Shown: positions 18,844 through 27,386 of the stretch, piece after piece
How the letters are laid out: each line of letters starts with the position of its first letter
How positions within the stretch are numbered: the stretch's first letter is position 1
Assembly (NCBI RefSeq): GCF_002090155.1
Contig: NZ_BBRM01000004.1
Coordinates: forward strand, 310,001 to 374,000
DNA: 64,000 nt
Direction of reading: 5' to 3'
From: Demequina sp. NBRC 110056
Lineage (GTDB): Bacteria > Actinomycetota > Actinomycetes > Actinomycetales > Demequinaceae
Notes under the pieces: model-generated
What the model was told of the DNA's origin: nothing
The model's input: only the letters and a program-made list of their open reading frames with translations
Database searches by the model: none
Made by a program: the position numbers and the translations under genes

Positions 18844-19809
18844 TCACGCGTACGTGTGCATGCCCTGGAAGAAGATGTTCACCACGGTGAAGTTCATGAT
18901 GAGCGCGACAAAGCCGATGAGCGCGAGCACGGCGCTGCGGCGCCCCGCCCACCCCTGGGTGGTGCGCGCGTGCAGGTATGCGGCGTAGATCACCCAGATG
19001 ACGAAGGACCAGACCTCCTTGGGGTCCCAGCCCCAGTACCGGCCCCACGAGTGCTCGGCCCAGACCGCGCCGGCCATGACCGTGAAGGTCCACAGCACGA
19101 AGCCCACGGCGTGCAGGCGGAAGGCGAGCGCCTCGAGCTTCGCGGGCTCGGGCACGGCCTCGATCCAGCGGAAGCGCTGGAGCCACGCGGTGCCGGAGTC
19201 GCGGTAGTCGCGCATGAGCTGCAGGACGGTCGCGACCGCGCCGACGATCAGGACGCCCGTGGCGATGATCGCGATCGAGACGTGGACGACGAGCCAGAAG
19301 CTCTGCAGCGCGGGGCGCAGGCCCGTCGAGGCCTCGTACAGCACGGTCATGCCGATGCCGAGCGCGATGGTCGCGAACCCCGTGACGCCCGGCGCGAGGT
19401 AGGACACGTCGCGCCGACTCTGCACGATGAGGAACACCACCACGGCGACGAAGGTGCCGGTGATCGTGTACTCGTACATGGTCGACCACGGCGCGTGGCC
19501 GGCCTCGATGCCGCGCGCGACAACGCCGATGCCGTTGAGGATGGCCCCCACGAGGGTCGTCGACTTGGCGATGCCGGCGGCTCGGGAGCGGACGCGCACC
19601 TCGGGCTCGGAGCCAGCACGGAGCGCCGATGCGGGTGCCGGCCTCTCGTCCGCGACTCCCCCGGCCGCGACGGCGGCCTTGGCCCGGGTCTTGGCGGCGA
19701 CCTTGGCGTCCGCGACGCGTGCGAGGTGGATCGAGGAGGCGACCATCGCGATCGCGTACAGCGCGACGGCGCCCCACAGCGCGAGCCAGCTGAGCTCCTG
19801 GGCGTTCAT
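18844..19809 (-). CDS. ccsB: CcsB/CcsA-type cytochrome c synthetase subunit
   Basis: A 321-residue polytopic membrane protein of the haem-handling CcmF/CcsA family. The tryptophan-rich haem-binding WWD-like signature HSWGRYWGWDPKEVWSF is intact in the C-terminal half, and conserved histidines flank it. With ResB it forms the System II synthetase that attaches haem to CxxCH apocytochromes outside the membrane. An insertion of about 45 residues rich in Ala and Lys follows the first helix. The start overlaps the resB stop (ATGA), indicating coupling. Confidence 0.92.
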   Translation of the reverse strand: MNAQELSWLALWGAVALYAIAMVASSIHLARVADAKVAAKTRAKAAVAAGGVADERPAPASALRAGSEPEVRVRSRAAGIAKSTTLVGAILNGIGVVARGIEAGHAPWSTMYEYTITGTFVAVVVFLIVQSRRDVSYLAPGVTGFATIALGIGMTVLYEASTGLRPALQSFWLVVHVSIAIIATGVLIVGAVATVLQLMRDYRDSGTAWLQRFRWIEAVPEPAKLEALAFRLHAVGFVLWTFTVMAGAVWAEHSWGRYWGWDPKEVWSFVIWVIYAAYLHARTTQGWAGRRSAVLALIGFVALIMNFTVVNIFFQGMHTYA

Positions 19810-21497
19810 CGTTCCTCCGGGGTGGGGGCGGCTTCCGTGAGTCGTCCGGTGGCCGCGACGAGCACGCGCTCGAGCTCCTCGCGGACGGCCGTGTCGTGGG
19901 CGGGGGCCCACGCCGCAGCCTCCACCACTGTAGTCTTCCGGCCCGCGTGCGGCTTCAGCGGTGCGACCAGCCAGATGCGCCGACGCGGCGCGAAAAGGCT
20001 CATGGACAGGCCCACGAGCGCGGCGATGGCCGAGCCGAGAAGCCACGGCAGCGTAGGGTCGCGGCGCAGGTCGAACGCCGCGAAGCGCGGCAGCTCCTCC
20101 CACGTCACGGTGCCGAGGCCGTCCGGCAGCTCGATGGTGTCCCCCAGCTGCATCTCGACCACGAGGGGCTGGCCGTCGTCGCCGCGGACGGGGCTGAGCT
20201 GGGACTCGTCGAGCTCGTACACGTTCTGCGGGACGCCGTCGTCGAGCCCCAGGTCGCCCGTGTAGGCCTGCAGGTAGATGACGGGGTTGGCCGGCGAGGG
20301 GTGCAGCGACTGGGCGGTGTCGCCGTCGACCACGGCCGTGGGCAGGAGCGTCGCGGTGAAGCCCAGCTGCTCGCCGCTCGTGACGTCCGGCACCTTGATG
20401 ACGCCGGTCGACGTGTAGACGTCGTCCTGCGGCAGGAACGGCACGGCGCCTTCGAAGGCGACGTTGCCGTCGGCGTCCGTGATGGTGAACACCGGGGCGT
20501 ACCCGTTGCCCTGGAGGTAGATCTTCGCGCCCTCGACCTGGATGGGGCGGTTCACCTGGGTCTCGACCTGCCGAGGCTCCTGGCCGGGCTCCGTGAGCGT
20601 CGCGTACGCGGTGAACTCGGTGGGCAGGCCCACGAGGTCGAACTCGGCCTCGAAGTCGTCGAGCGTCAGGGTCCACGGCTCGAGCTGGTCCTCGCTGAAC
20701 AGCGCGCCCGACTCGTACGAGTCGTACGCCACCACGGCGTTGGTGAAGGTGTCGCCCACGACGATGAGGGCCTGGCCGCGGTACGTCAGCATCGAGCCCG
20801 TCGCCATCGCGATGAGGATCGCGACGAGCGAGACGTGGAAGATGAGGTTGCCGAGCTCGCGGACGTGGCCCTTGTGGGCGGACAGCGCGAGCTCGCTGTC
20901 AGCGTCGTCGCCGCGGCGCTCGCGCTCGTCGACGCGGATGAGGTAGTCCGCGAACCAGCGCCAGAGGCGAGGGCGGTGCACCAGGCGCCGCGACTGGCGG
21001 CCGCCGCGCTCCCCCGACCGCGGGGACACTTCGGGGCTCAGGGCGAACTCGGCGTTCCGCATGACCACCCGGGCACCCTGGGGGGCCGATGCGGTCACGG
21101 GCTCGTAGCGGTCGAGCCGGGTCGGGGCGGGGGGCACGGGGGCCCGCAGCTCGCGCCAGTACACGAGGCAGCGGGGGATGATGCAGCCGATGAGGGAGGC
21201 GAACAGCAGCAGGTAGATGGCCGTGAACCACGCCGACCCGAAGACGTCGAGGAAGCCCAGGCGGTCGAGCAGCGGCCCCCAGAAGGGGTTCTCGTCGATG
21301 AAGCCCTGGGTGTTCGCCGCGTCCTGCGGCCACTGCGGCAGCACCGAGCCGGGGATCGACGCGAGCGCCAGCAGGATCAGCAGGATCAGCGCGACGCGCA
21401 TCGACGTGACCTGGCGCCAGATCCATCGCAGCCATCCCACGAACCCCAGCCGCGGGACGTTCGCGTACGCGTAGTTGTCGATCTTCACGCGCGCCAT
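19806..21497 (-). CDS. resB: ResB, cytochrome c biogenesis protein
   Basis: A 563-residue membrane protein, the second subunit of the System II haem ligation complex. It has N-terminal helices (about 32-52 and 91-115), a third helix near 222 (NLIFHVSLVAILIAMATG, with the conserved His), a large extracytoplasmic domain (about 240-500) and a final helix (PWLLGSAIAALVGLSMSLF). The start overlaps the ccdA stop and its own stop overlaps the ccsB start, so ccdA-resB-ccsB are coupled in series. Confidence 0.92.
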   Translation of the reverse strand: MARVKIDNYAYANVPRLGFVGWLRWIWRQVTSMRVALILLILLALASIPGSVLPQWPQDAANTQGFIDENPFWGPLLDRLGFLDVFGSAWFTAIYLLLFASLIGCIIPRCLVYWRELRAPVPPAPTRLDRYEPVTASAPQGARVVMRNAEFALSPEVSPRSGERGGRQSRRLVHRPRLWRWFADYLIRVDERERRGDDADSELALSAHKGHVRELGNLIFHVSLVAILIAMATGSMLTYRGQALIVVGDTFTNAVVAYDSYESGALFSEDQLEPWTLTLDDFEAEFDLVGLPTEFTAYATLTEPGQEPRQVETQVNRPIQVEGAKIYLQGNGYAPVFTITDADGNVAFEGAVPFLPQDDVYTSTGVIKVPDVTSGEQLGFTATLLPTAVVDGDTAQSLHPSPANPVIYLQAYTGDLGLDDGVPQNVYELDESQLSPVRGDDGQPLVVEMQLGDTIELPDGLGTVTWEELPRFAAFDLRRDPTLPWLLGSAIAALVGLSMSLFAPRRRIWLVAPLKPHAGRKTTVVEAAAWAPAHDTAVREELERVLVAATGRLTEAAPTPEER

Positions 21498-22270
21498 CAG
21501 ACGGCCACCCAGAACCCGTCGATCCAGCCCTGCAGGTGGTTCGTCAGCTCGGACCACAGGCCGGTCACGAGCAGCATGCCGAGCACGATGAGCATGGCGC
21601 CGCCGAACAGCTGCAGGCCGCGGCGGTGCTTGCGCAGCCACGCGAGCACCGGCTTCGAGCGCTCGAACCAGACCGCGAGCGCGAGGAACGGCAGGCCCAG
21701 CCCCAGGCAGTACATGACGGCGAGCAGAGACCCGCGGGCCACGGTGCCCTCGTTGAGGCCCAGCGTGAGGACCGCGCCCAGAGTCGGGCCCAGGCACGGC
21801 GCCCACCCCAGACCGAAGACGATGCCCAGCAGCGGCGCGCCCGCGAGGCCGGCCTTGGGGCTGACGTGGAGCCGGCGCTCGTTCTGCAGGAACGGCACCG
21901 CGCCCATGAAGGCGAGGCCGAGCAGGATCACCAGCACGCCCAGCACGCGGGTGACGATGTCGAGCTGCTCGCGGTACTGCGCGCCGGCCGCCGTCACGAC
22001 GATGCTGAGGGTGACGAACACCGCGGAGAAGCCCAGGATGAACAGGAGCACCCCCAGGACCAGGCGAGGCCGCGAGGCCTTGCCCCCCGCATCGGCGCCG
22101 GCCATCCCCGAGACGTAGCCGAGGTAGCCGGGCACGAGCGGCACGACGCACGGCGACGCGAAGCTCACCAGGCCGGCGAGCAGCGCGATCGGGATCGCGG
22201 CCAGCAGCGAGCCGGTGAGGATCTGGGAGGCGAAGTCGGAGCCGAGGCCGGTCGCGAGCGCGCCGGGCAT
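21497..22270 (-). CDS. ccdA: CcdA thiol-disulfide transmembrane carrier
   Basis: A 257-residue membrane protein with six helices that moves reducing equivalents from cytosolic thioredoxin to extracytoplasmic thioredoxin-like proteins. The redox pair is C41 (SFASPCVVPLVPGYL) and C159 (GLGWAPCLGPTLG). It works with the neighbouring ResA to keep apocytochrome cysteines reduced for haem attachment. It overlaps resA and resB by single bases or ATGA junctions. Confidence 0.93.
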   Translation of the reverse strand: MPGALATGLGSDFASQILTGSLLAAIPIALLAGLVSFASPCVVPLVPGYLGYVSGMAGADAGGKASRPRLVLGVLLFILGFSAVFVTLSIVVTAAGAQYREQLDIVTRVLGVLVILLGLAFMGAVPFLQNERRLHVSPKAGLAGAPLLGIVFGLGWAPCLGPTLGAVLTLGLNEGTVARGSLLAVMYCLGLGLPFLALAVWFERSKPVLAWLRKHRRGLQLFGGAMLIVLGMLLVTGLWSELTNHLQGWIDGFWVAV

Positions 22271-22878
22271 CAGCCGGCGGCCTCGGCGTCAGGCGCGGCG
22301 CCCCCGGAGGCCACAGCACTCGAAGCTGCCGCGTCGAGCAGCGCGGTGAGCGTCGACGGCTCGACAGAGCCGACGATGCGCGCCGCGACCCGGCCCTCGG
22401 CGTCGAGGATGAGCGAGGTGGGGACCGCGTTGATCGACACGAGGCCCTGCAGCTGCGCGGTCGCCTTGCCGTCGCCGTCGTCGATGCTCGGGTAGCCCAC
22501 GGAGAAGGTGCGGTCGAAGGCCAGAGCGGTGGCCGCATCGTCCCGGCTGTTGATGCCGATGACCTGGACGTCGTCGCGCTCGTCGGCGGCGACGAGGTCC
22601 GGCGCCTCGGCGCGGCAGGGAGGGCAGGCGGCGTACCAGGTGTTGAGCAGCACGGCCTGGCCGCGGAAGTCGGCGACGTCGACCGGCTCGTCCTCGAACG
22701 AGGTCCCGGTCAGCTCGACGGGCTCGCCACGCTCTCCCACCGCCCACTCGGTGACCGTGCCGTCGCCGGAGACGTACCCCGGGGACTGGGCGGCGTCGCC
22801 GGGCGCGCACGCCACGAGCCACAGCACGACGGCGATGACGATGGCGGCGAACACCACCAGCCGGGCACCTCGCCTCAC
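22270..22878 (-). CDS. resA: ResA/TlpA-like thioredoxin lipoprotein
   Basis: A 202-residue lipoprotein (lipobox LVAC, Cys24) with a thioredoxin fold. The active site is C85-P-P-C88 (WYAACPPCRAEAP), and the cis-Pro loop is NAVPTS. It should reduce the CxxCH disulfide of apocytochromes outside the membrane, fed by CcdA. The GTG at 22878 is chosen because it overlaps the upstream phosphatase stop (GTGA) and gives a proper short signal peptide. A start further upstream would add an Arg-rich stretch before the signal. Confidence 0.88.
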   Translation of the reverse strand: MRRGARLVVFAAIVIAVVLWLVACAPGDAAQSPGYVSGDGTVTEWAVGERGEPVELTGTSFEDEPVDVADFRGQAVLLNTWYAACPPCRAEAPDLVAADERDDVQVIGINSRDDAATALAFDRTFSVGYPSIDDGDGKATAQLQGLVSINAVPTSLILDAEGRVAARIVGSVEPSTLTALLDAAASSAVASGGAAPDAEAAG

Positions 22879-23495
22879 GCGGGCACCTCGATGTGCGCGG
22901 CGGGCTCGCGGTAGGTCATGGCGACGGGCTCTCCGCCCTCGAAGCGGAAACTCGTGAGCGAGGCGAGTCCACACTCGCGCGAACGCGGGTCGTGAAGGTA
23001 GCGGCGCTGCTCGTACGACAACCGCGCGACCCAGATGGGGAGCTGGTGGCTCACCATCACGGTGTCCGCGTCAGGGGTCGCCGCCGCAGCCTCGCCGATC
23101 GCGGCCCACATGCGCTCGCGCTGCTCGACGTACGGCTCGCCCCACGAGGGCTTCCACGGGTTGCGCATGCGCCACAGGTCGCGCGGTCGCAGCAGGTCCT
23201 TGGCGCCCGAGGGCAGCGGCTCGCCCTCGAACACGTTGCCCGCCTCGATGATGCGGTCCTCGGTGTCGATGTCGAGGCCGAACGCCGCGGCGATGGGGGC
23301 GGCGGTCTGCTGCGCGCGCAGCAGCGGCGACGCGATCACGCGCCCGATGGGCACGTCTCGGGCCACCAGGTCGTCGGCGACGGCCTGCGCCATCGCCTGG
23401 CCGGCATCGGACAACCGGAACTCAGGCAGGCGCCCGTACAGCACCTTGTCCGGGTTGTGGACATGGCCGTGACGCAGCAGGTGGACCGTGGGCAT
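22875..23495 (-). CDS. Histidine phosphatase family protein
   Basis: A 206-residue phosphoglycerate-mutase-like phosphatase. The catalytic RHG is at residues 8-10 (LLRHGHV), with a second His in the VSHQLPIW motif. The substrate cannot be assigned. It is the first gene of the resA-ccdA-resB-ccsB run and its stop overlaps the resA start. A GACAAT hexamer 7 bases before the ATG could be its promoter. Confidence 0.85.
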   Translation of the reverse strand: MPTVHLLRHGHVHNPDKVLYGRLPEFRLSDAGQAMAQAVADDLVARDVPIGRVIASPLLRAQQTAAPIAAAFGLDIDTEDRIIEAGNVFEGEPLPSGAKDLLRPRDLWRMRNPWKPSWGEPYVEQRERMWAAIGEAAAATPDADTVMVSHQLPIWVARLSYEQRRYLHDPRSRECGLASLTSFRFEGGEPVAMTYREPAAHIEVPA

Positions 23496-23516
23496 GGCGT
23501 CTATTGTCGCCCAGGC

Positions 23517-23753
23517 TCACGCGAGAGCGGAACGGAGCCTGTCCGGGTCGATGGTCCAGAAGCCCACGACCTGGTCGTCGACGATGACGACGGGCACCTC
23601 CTCGCCGAACCGCTCGAGCAGCCGAGCGTTCGCCTCCACGTCGACCTCCCGCCACTCGACCACCGCATCGGCGCACACCGAGGTGACCACGGCGCGCGCA
23701 TCGGCGCACAGGTGGCAGCCCTCGCGGGTGATGAGGGAGACGCGGGCCGGCAT
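23517..23753 (-). CDS. Glutaredoxin-like (DUF836) protein
   Basis: A 78-residue thioredoxin-fold protein with a C13-H-L-C16 active site (REGCHLC) and the cis-Pro segment EVPVVIVDDQVV. It is probably a cytosolic disulfide reductase. It stands directly upstream of the histidine phosphatase gene (21-base gap), and so may feed the same cytochrome-assembly message. Start supported by TATCCT 6 bases upstream. Confidence 0.85.
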   Translation of the reverse strand: MPARVSLITREGCHLCADARAVVTSVCADAVVEWREVDVEANARLLERFGEEVPVVIVDDQVVGFWTIDPDRLRSALA

Positions 23754-23759
23754 GCGGCC

Positions 23760-23797
23760 AGGATACGTGCGGAGCTCTCAGCCGAGGTCGCTAGGCT
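23760..23797. promoter_or_regulatory. Divergent leaderless promoters, glutaredoxin-like and HAD genes
   Basis: TATCCT (reverse, 23760-23765) ends 6 bases before the ATG at 23753, and TAGGCT (forward, 23792-23797) ends 6 bases before the GTG at 23804. The start codons are 50 bases apart. Confidence 0.55.
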
Positions 23798-23803
23798 GGC
23801 CAG

Positions 23804-24631
23804 GTGACAGGCCCCGACAACGCCGGCGGCGCGACGCGCATCGCCGCGTTCTTCGACGTGGACAACACGATCGTCCGCGGCGCGTCGGCGTACCACATCG
23901 CGCGCGGCCTGCATCAGCGCGGCTACCTGCGCAAGCGGGACATCCTGCGCTTCGGCTGGGAGCAGGCGAAGTACACGATGTTCGGCGAGTCGAAGGAGCA
24001 GATCGACGACCTGCGCAGCGAGGGCCTGTCGATCATCAAGGGCTGGTCGGCGGCGGAGATGAACGCGGTCGGCGAGGAGGTCTACGACGAGGTCCTGGCG
24101 CTGCGGATCTTCCCGGGCACCAAGGCGATCATCGATGAGCACCTCGCGGATGGGCACGAGGTGTGGCTCGTCACCGCGACGCCGGTGGAGGTCGGTCGGG
24201 TCATCGCGCGTCGCCTGGGCGTCACGGGCGCGTTGGGGACCGTCGCCGAGCAGGAGGGCGGCTACTACACCGGCCGCCTCGTGGGCGACATGCTGCACCG
24301 CGAGGCCAAGGCCGCGGCGGTAGAGAAGCTCGCCGAGGAGCGCGGCCTCGACCTGTCGAGGTCCTACGCCTACGGCGACTCGATGAACGACGGACCCATG
24401 CTCGAGTCCGTCGGCAACCCCTGCGCGATCAATCCCGACACCCGGCTGCGCCGCCACGCCGCGCACGCCGGTTGGCCCGTCCGCGAGTTCCGCAAGCGCC
24501 GCAAGTCCGGCCGCCGCGGAGTGGTCAAGGCATCCGTCACCGGCACGGTCTGGGCCGTGCTCGCGGTGTTCCGCGGGCTGCGCGCGTGCGGCAGGTCGAT
24601 CTGGCGCACCCTGCTGCGCCGCGACGCCTGA
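23804..24631 (+). CDS. HAD-IB family phosphatase (SerB-like)
   Basis: A 275-residue haloacid-dehalogenase-like hydrolase. Motif I is DVDNT (D18, D20) in AAFFDVDNTIV, motif II is VTATPVEVG, and motif IV is YGDSMNDGPML. The C-terminal 60 residues are basic and contain a hydrophobic stretch, resembling the CicA/PlsC-associated HAD-IB proteins with a membrane-associated tail. The GTG start is supported by TAGGCT 6 bases upstream. The substrate may be phosphoserine or a lipid phosphate; it is not resolved. Confidence 0.85.
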   Translation: MTGPDNAGGATRIAAFFDVDNTIVRGASAYHIARGLHQRGYLRKRDILRFGWEQAKYTMFGESKEQIDDLRSEGLSIIKGWSAAEMNAVGEEVYDEVLALRIFPGTKAIIDEHLADGHEVWLVTATPVEVGRVIARRLGVTGALGTVAEQEGGYYTGRLVGDMLHREAKAAAVEKLAEERGLDLSRSYAYGDSMNDGPMLESVGNPCAINPDTRLRRHAAHAGWPVREFRKRRKSGRRGVVKASVTGTVWAVLAVFRGLRACGRSIWRTLLRRDA

Positions 24632-24646
24632 CCGCTGACCCTGCGA

Positions 24647-24666
24647 GCGCATCGGCGCCGATGCGC
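24647..24666. repeat. Perfect 20-base palindrome GCGCATCGGCGCCGATGCGC
   Basis: Two inverted copies of the window's over-represented GCATCGGC motif meet exactly, 15 bases after the HAD gene stop. It could act as a terminator stem or as a protein site. Confidence 0.6.
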
Positions 24667-24693
24667 GGGCTCGGCACTCCCCCAGACGCGACG

Positions 24694-24725
24694 ACGCCCG
24701 CGCCACCATCAGGTGACACGGGCGT
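24694..24725. terminator. Bidirectional hairpin between HAD and bS22 genes
   Basis: ACGCCCGCGCCACC pairs with GGTGACACGGGCGT (12 of 14 Watson-Crick) around an ATCA loop. It lies 34 bases before the bS22 stop and 62 bases after the HAD stop. Confidence 0.55.
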
Positions 24726-24758
24726 GTGCGTGCGTGCGGCCGGGAACCCGGCGGGACG

Positions 24759-24857
24759 CTACTTCTTGTTGCGGCGCTGGTGGCGCGTCTTGCGAAGGAG
24801 CTTGCGGTGCTTCTTCTTCGACATACGCTTGCGACGCTTCTTGATGACGGAACCCAC
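24759..24857 (-). CDS. Small ribosomal subunit protein bS22 (AURKAIP1/COX24 domain)
   Basis: A 32-residue, extremely basic peptide starting [20 protein letters not shown] and ending in RRNKK, with a GTG start at 24857 after a CCGAGGTAGG ribosome-binding site. It closely matches the short actinobacterial protein once annotated only as an AURKAIP1/COX24-domain protein and found in mycobacterial small ribosomal subunits as bS22. It sits directly downstream of a helix-turn-helix gene, the arrangement common in actinobacteria. Confidence 0.9.
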   Translation of the reverse strand: MGSVIKKRRKRMSKKKHRKLLRKTRHQRRNKK

Positions 24858-24924
24858 GGAACCTACCTCGGATAGACGATGGTGCTACGGCGTCCAGTGC
24901 GCGCTGGACGCGACAGACAGCGAC

Positions 24925-25164
24925 CTATCCTACCGTGCCGGAGCGCCGGTCGTCATCCTGAGCCGGGAAACCACCCTGGAGCTCGGCCTGCTCCATGAAC
25001 GTCTCGACCGCCGCGGCGGGGACGCGGAAGGAGCGACCGAAGCGCACGGCGGGCATGTCGCCAGCGTGAACCCAGCGGTACACGGTCATGCGGGAGACAC
25101 GCAGCATCTGCGCCACCTCAGCCACGGTGAGAAACGTGGTGCGCGACGCGCCGTTGTCTGCCAT
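24925..25164 (-). CDS. Helix-turn-helix (MerR/excisionase-like) DNA-binding protein
   Basis: A 79-residue protein whose core is a winged helix-turn-helix of the excisionase type: LTVAEVAQMLRVSRMTVYRW, then GDMPAVRFGRSFRVP (wing) and a short helix. Such small DNA-binding proteins commonly precede the bS22 gene in actinobacteria. There is no effector domain. The ATG at 25164 has only a distant GGAGAA upstream, so translation initiation may be weak. An inverted repeat in the upstream region (25220-25250) is a candidate binding site for this or another regulator. Confidence 0.8.
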   Translation of the reverse strand: MADNGASRTTFLTVAEVAQMLRVSRMTVYRWVHAGDMPAVRFGRSFRVPAAAVETFMEQAELQGGFPAQDDDRRSGTVG

Positions 25165-25219
25165 GTGGTGTCCGTTCTCCCTCAGTGTGCGTTCGGCAGA
25201 ACTATCGGCCGTCCGCTTC

Positions 25220-25250
25220 CACAACTGTAGTGGCAGAAGTGACAGTTGTG
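25220..25250. promoter_or_regulatory. Candidate operator: 9-base inverted repeat
   Basis: CACAACTGT and ACAGTTGTG are perfect inverted repeats with a 13-base spacer, between the divergent helix-turn-helix and potassium-transporter genes. The right arm overlaps the proposed -35 element of the transporter promoter. Confidence 0.5.
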
Positions 25251-25274
25251 AAGTGTGGGAAACCTGCCGATGAT
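25246..25274 (+). promoter_or_regulatory. Candidate promoter of the Ktr/Trk operon
   Basis: TTGTGA and GATGAT are separated by exactly 17 bases, each matching the sigma-70 consensus at four of six positions. The -35 overlaps the right arm of the inverted repeat at 25220-25250. Confidence 0.4.
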
Positions 25275-25339
25275 GAGAGAAGGCGGACCCGTTCGCCCCC
25301 CACGGCCTGCCCGGGAAGCGGCAGAGGATGAGGAGTCGC

Positions 25340-26713
25340 ATGGACACGCTGCGCGAGGCGCGAGCCGCCGCCGGCGACTGGTTCGACCGCACCGTCCTGC
25401 TGTCCCCCGCGCGCCTCGCGCTCGGCAGCTTCGCCCTGGTGATCCTGCTGTTCACCGGCCTGCTGTCGCTGCCCGCGGCGACCACCGAGGGCGTCCGCGC
25501 GCCCTTCATCGACGCGCTCTTCACCGCCACCTCCGCGGTCTGCGTGACCGGCCTCGTCACGGTCGACACGGGCACGTACTGGTCGCCGTGGGGGCTCACG
25601 ATCATCGCCACCGGCATCAAGGTGGGCGGCCTCGGGATCATGACGCTCGCCTCCCTCGTGGGGCTGGCCGTGTCGCGCCGTCTGGGGCTCACCCAGCGCC
25701 TGCTCGCCGCCGGCGAGGCCCGCGCGGCCGGGCTCGGCGACCTGCGGTCGCTCCTCAAGACGGTCGTCGTCGTGTCCTTCACGGTCGAGATCGTCATCTT
25801 CCTCGTGCTGCTGCCGCGCTTCCTGACCCTGGACTACGGCGTCCCCAAGTCGTTCGGCTACTCCGCGTTCTATGCCATCTCGGCGTTCAACAACGCGGGC
25901 TTCACCCCCGACCCCGTGGGCCTCATCCCCTACGCCGGCGACTTCTGGATGCTCGTCCCCATCGGCCTCGGCGTCTTCATCGGCGGCCTCGGCTACCCGG
26001 TCTACCTCAACCTCGTGCGCGGCTGGCGCAAGCCGCGCACCTGGTCGCTGCACACCAAGCTGACGCTCGTCATGGTGTCGATCCTCGCCGTGATCTCCGC
26101 CGGGCTGCTCGCGATCTTCGAGTGGTCCAACCCCGCGACCCTCGGCGACCACTCGTCCGCCAAGACCATCGGCAACATCTTCTTCCAGTCCATCAACCAG
26201 CGCTCCGGCGGCTTCAACACCTTCGACCTGAGCCAGGCACGCGAGCAGACCTGGCTGCTCGAAGACGTGCTGATGTTCATCGGTGGCGGCTCCGGGTCGA
26301 CCGCGGGCGGCATCCGCGTCACGACCCTCGCCGTGCTGCTCCTCGCCATCTGGGCGGAGGCGCGCGGCCGGCGCGACATGGAGGCCTTCGGCAAGCGCAT
26401 CGGCACCGAGGTGCTGCGCGGCGCCGTCGCCATCACCCTCATCTCGCTGTTCATCATCATCATCGGCACCGGCATCTTCATGGCGCAGACCAACATCCCG
26501 CTGGACCGCTCTCTCTACGAGGTGGTGTCCGCCTACGCCACCTGCGGCCTGTCGACCGGCATCACGGGATCGCTGCCCGCCGACGCGAAGACCACCCTCA
26601 TCGTCATGATGTACCTGGGCCGCGTCGGCTCGCTCACGATCGCGGCGGCGCTAGCGTTGAACAAGCAGCGGCGCGTCATCCGCTACCCGTCAGAAAGGCC
26701 GATCATTGGCTAA
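25340..26713 (+). CDS. KtrB/TrkH-type potassium transporter
   Basis: A 457-residue membrane protein of the SKT superfamily. The four pore loops with their selectivity glycines are visible: TSAVCVTGLVTVDTG, AFNNAGFTPD, NQRSGGFNTFD and ATCGLSTGI. It mediates K+ uptake, gated by the cytosolic RCK partner encoded next. An ATG at 25328 is also in frame, but AGGAG lies correctly before the ATG at 25340. The stop falls 7 bases inside the following gene, implying coupling. Confidence 0.9.
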   Translation: MDTLREARAAAGDWFDRTVLLSPARLALGSFALVILLFTGLLSLPAATTEGVRAPFIDALFTATSAVCVTGLVTVDTGTYWSPWGLTIIATGIKVGGLGIMTLASLVGLAVSRRLGLTQRLLAAGEARAAGLGDLRSLLKTVVVVSFTVEIVIFLVLLPRFLTLDYGVPKSFGYSAFYAISAFNNAGFTPDPVGLIPYAGDFWMLVPIGLGVFIGGLGYPVYLNLVRGWRKPRTWSLHTKLTLVMVSILAVISAGLLAIFEWSNPATLGDHSSAKTIGNIFFQSINQRSGGFNTFDLSQAREQTWLLEDVLMFIGGGSGSTAGGIRVTTLAVLLLAIWAEARGRRDMEAFGKRIGTEVLRGAVAITLISLFIIIIGTGIFMAQTNIPLDRSLYEVVSAYATCGLSTGITGSLPADAKTTLIVMMYLGRVGSLTIAAALALNKQRRVIRYPSERPIIG

Positions 26714-27365
26714 CTCCACCGCCACGGGCGTCCTCGTCGTCGGACTCGGGCGCTTCGGCTCCGCCCTGGCCAACTCCCTCGACGGCATGGACCAGGAGGT
26801 CCTCGCGATCGAGCGCGACCCCGCGCTCGTCGAGCGGTACTCGAAGCTGTTCCCCGTGGTCGAGGCCGACGCGTCGGACCCGCTCGCGCTCGAGCAGGCC
26901 GGCGTCCAGGACTTCTCCGCCGCCGTCGTCGGCGTCGGCACCTCGCTCGAGGCGTCGGTGCTCATCACCGCCAACCTCGTCGACGCGCAGGTCCCCGAGA
27001 TCTGGGCCAAGGCCATCTCCGAGGAGCACGGCAAGATCCTCAAGCGCATCGGCGCGCACCACGTGGTGCTGCCCGAGTCCGAGTCCGGCTACCGCGTCGC
27101 CCACCAGGTTGGCGGCCGGATGCTCGACTACATCGAGATCGACGAGTCGTTCTCGATCATCAAGATGCGCCCACCCAAGGAGACCCACAACTTCTCCCTC
27201 GCGGACCTGCAGCTGCGCGACAAGTACGGCGTCCAGGTGATCGGCGTCATGTCGCCCGACGGCGAGTTCGAGTACGGCCGCAAGGCGACGGTCATCCACC
27301 CCGACGACGTACTGGTCATCGGCGGCGACGAGGACCTCGTCATGAGGTTCGCCAACCGGCCGTAG
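26706..27365 (+). CDS. KtrA/TrkA-type RCK gating subunit
   Basis: A 219-residue cytosolic regulator with an N-terminal Rossmann RCK_N domain (VVGLGRFGSALA, then an acidic residue in AIERDPAL) and a C-terminal RCK_C domain (about 140-215, ending VLVIGGDEDLVMRF). It binds nucleotides and gates the KtrB-like channel. The start is a TTG at 26706 preceded by AAAGG, overlapping the transporter stop by 8 bases. Confidence 0.9.
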   Translation: MANSTATGVLVVGLGRFGSALANSLDGMDQEVLAIERDPALVERYSKLFPVVEADASDPLALEQAGVQDFSAAVVGVGTSLEASVLITANLVDAQVPEIWAKAISEEHGKILKRIGAHHVVLPESESGYRVAHQVGGRMLDYIEIDESFSIIKMRPPKETHNFSLADLQLRDKYGVQVIGVMSPDGEFEYGRKATVIHPDDVLVIGGDEDLVMRFANRP

Positions 27366-27386
27366 CTCTGCTCTCGACGGCGGCCG

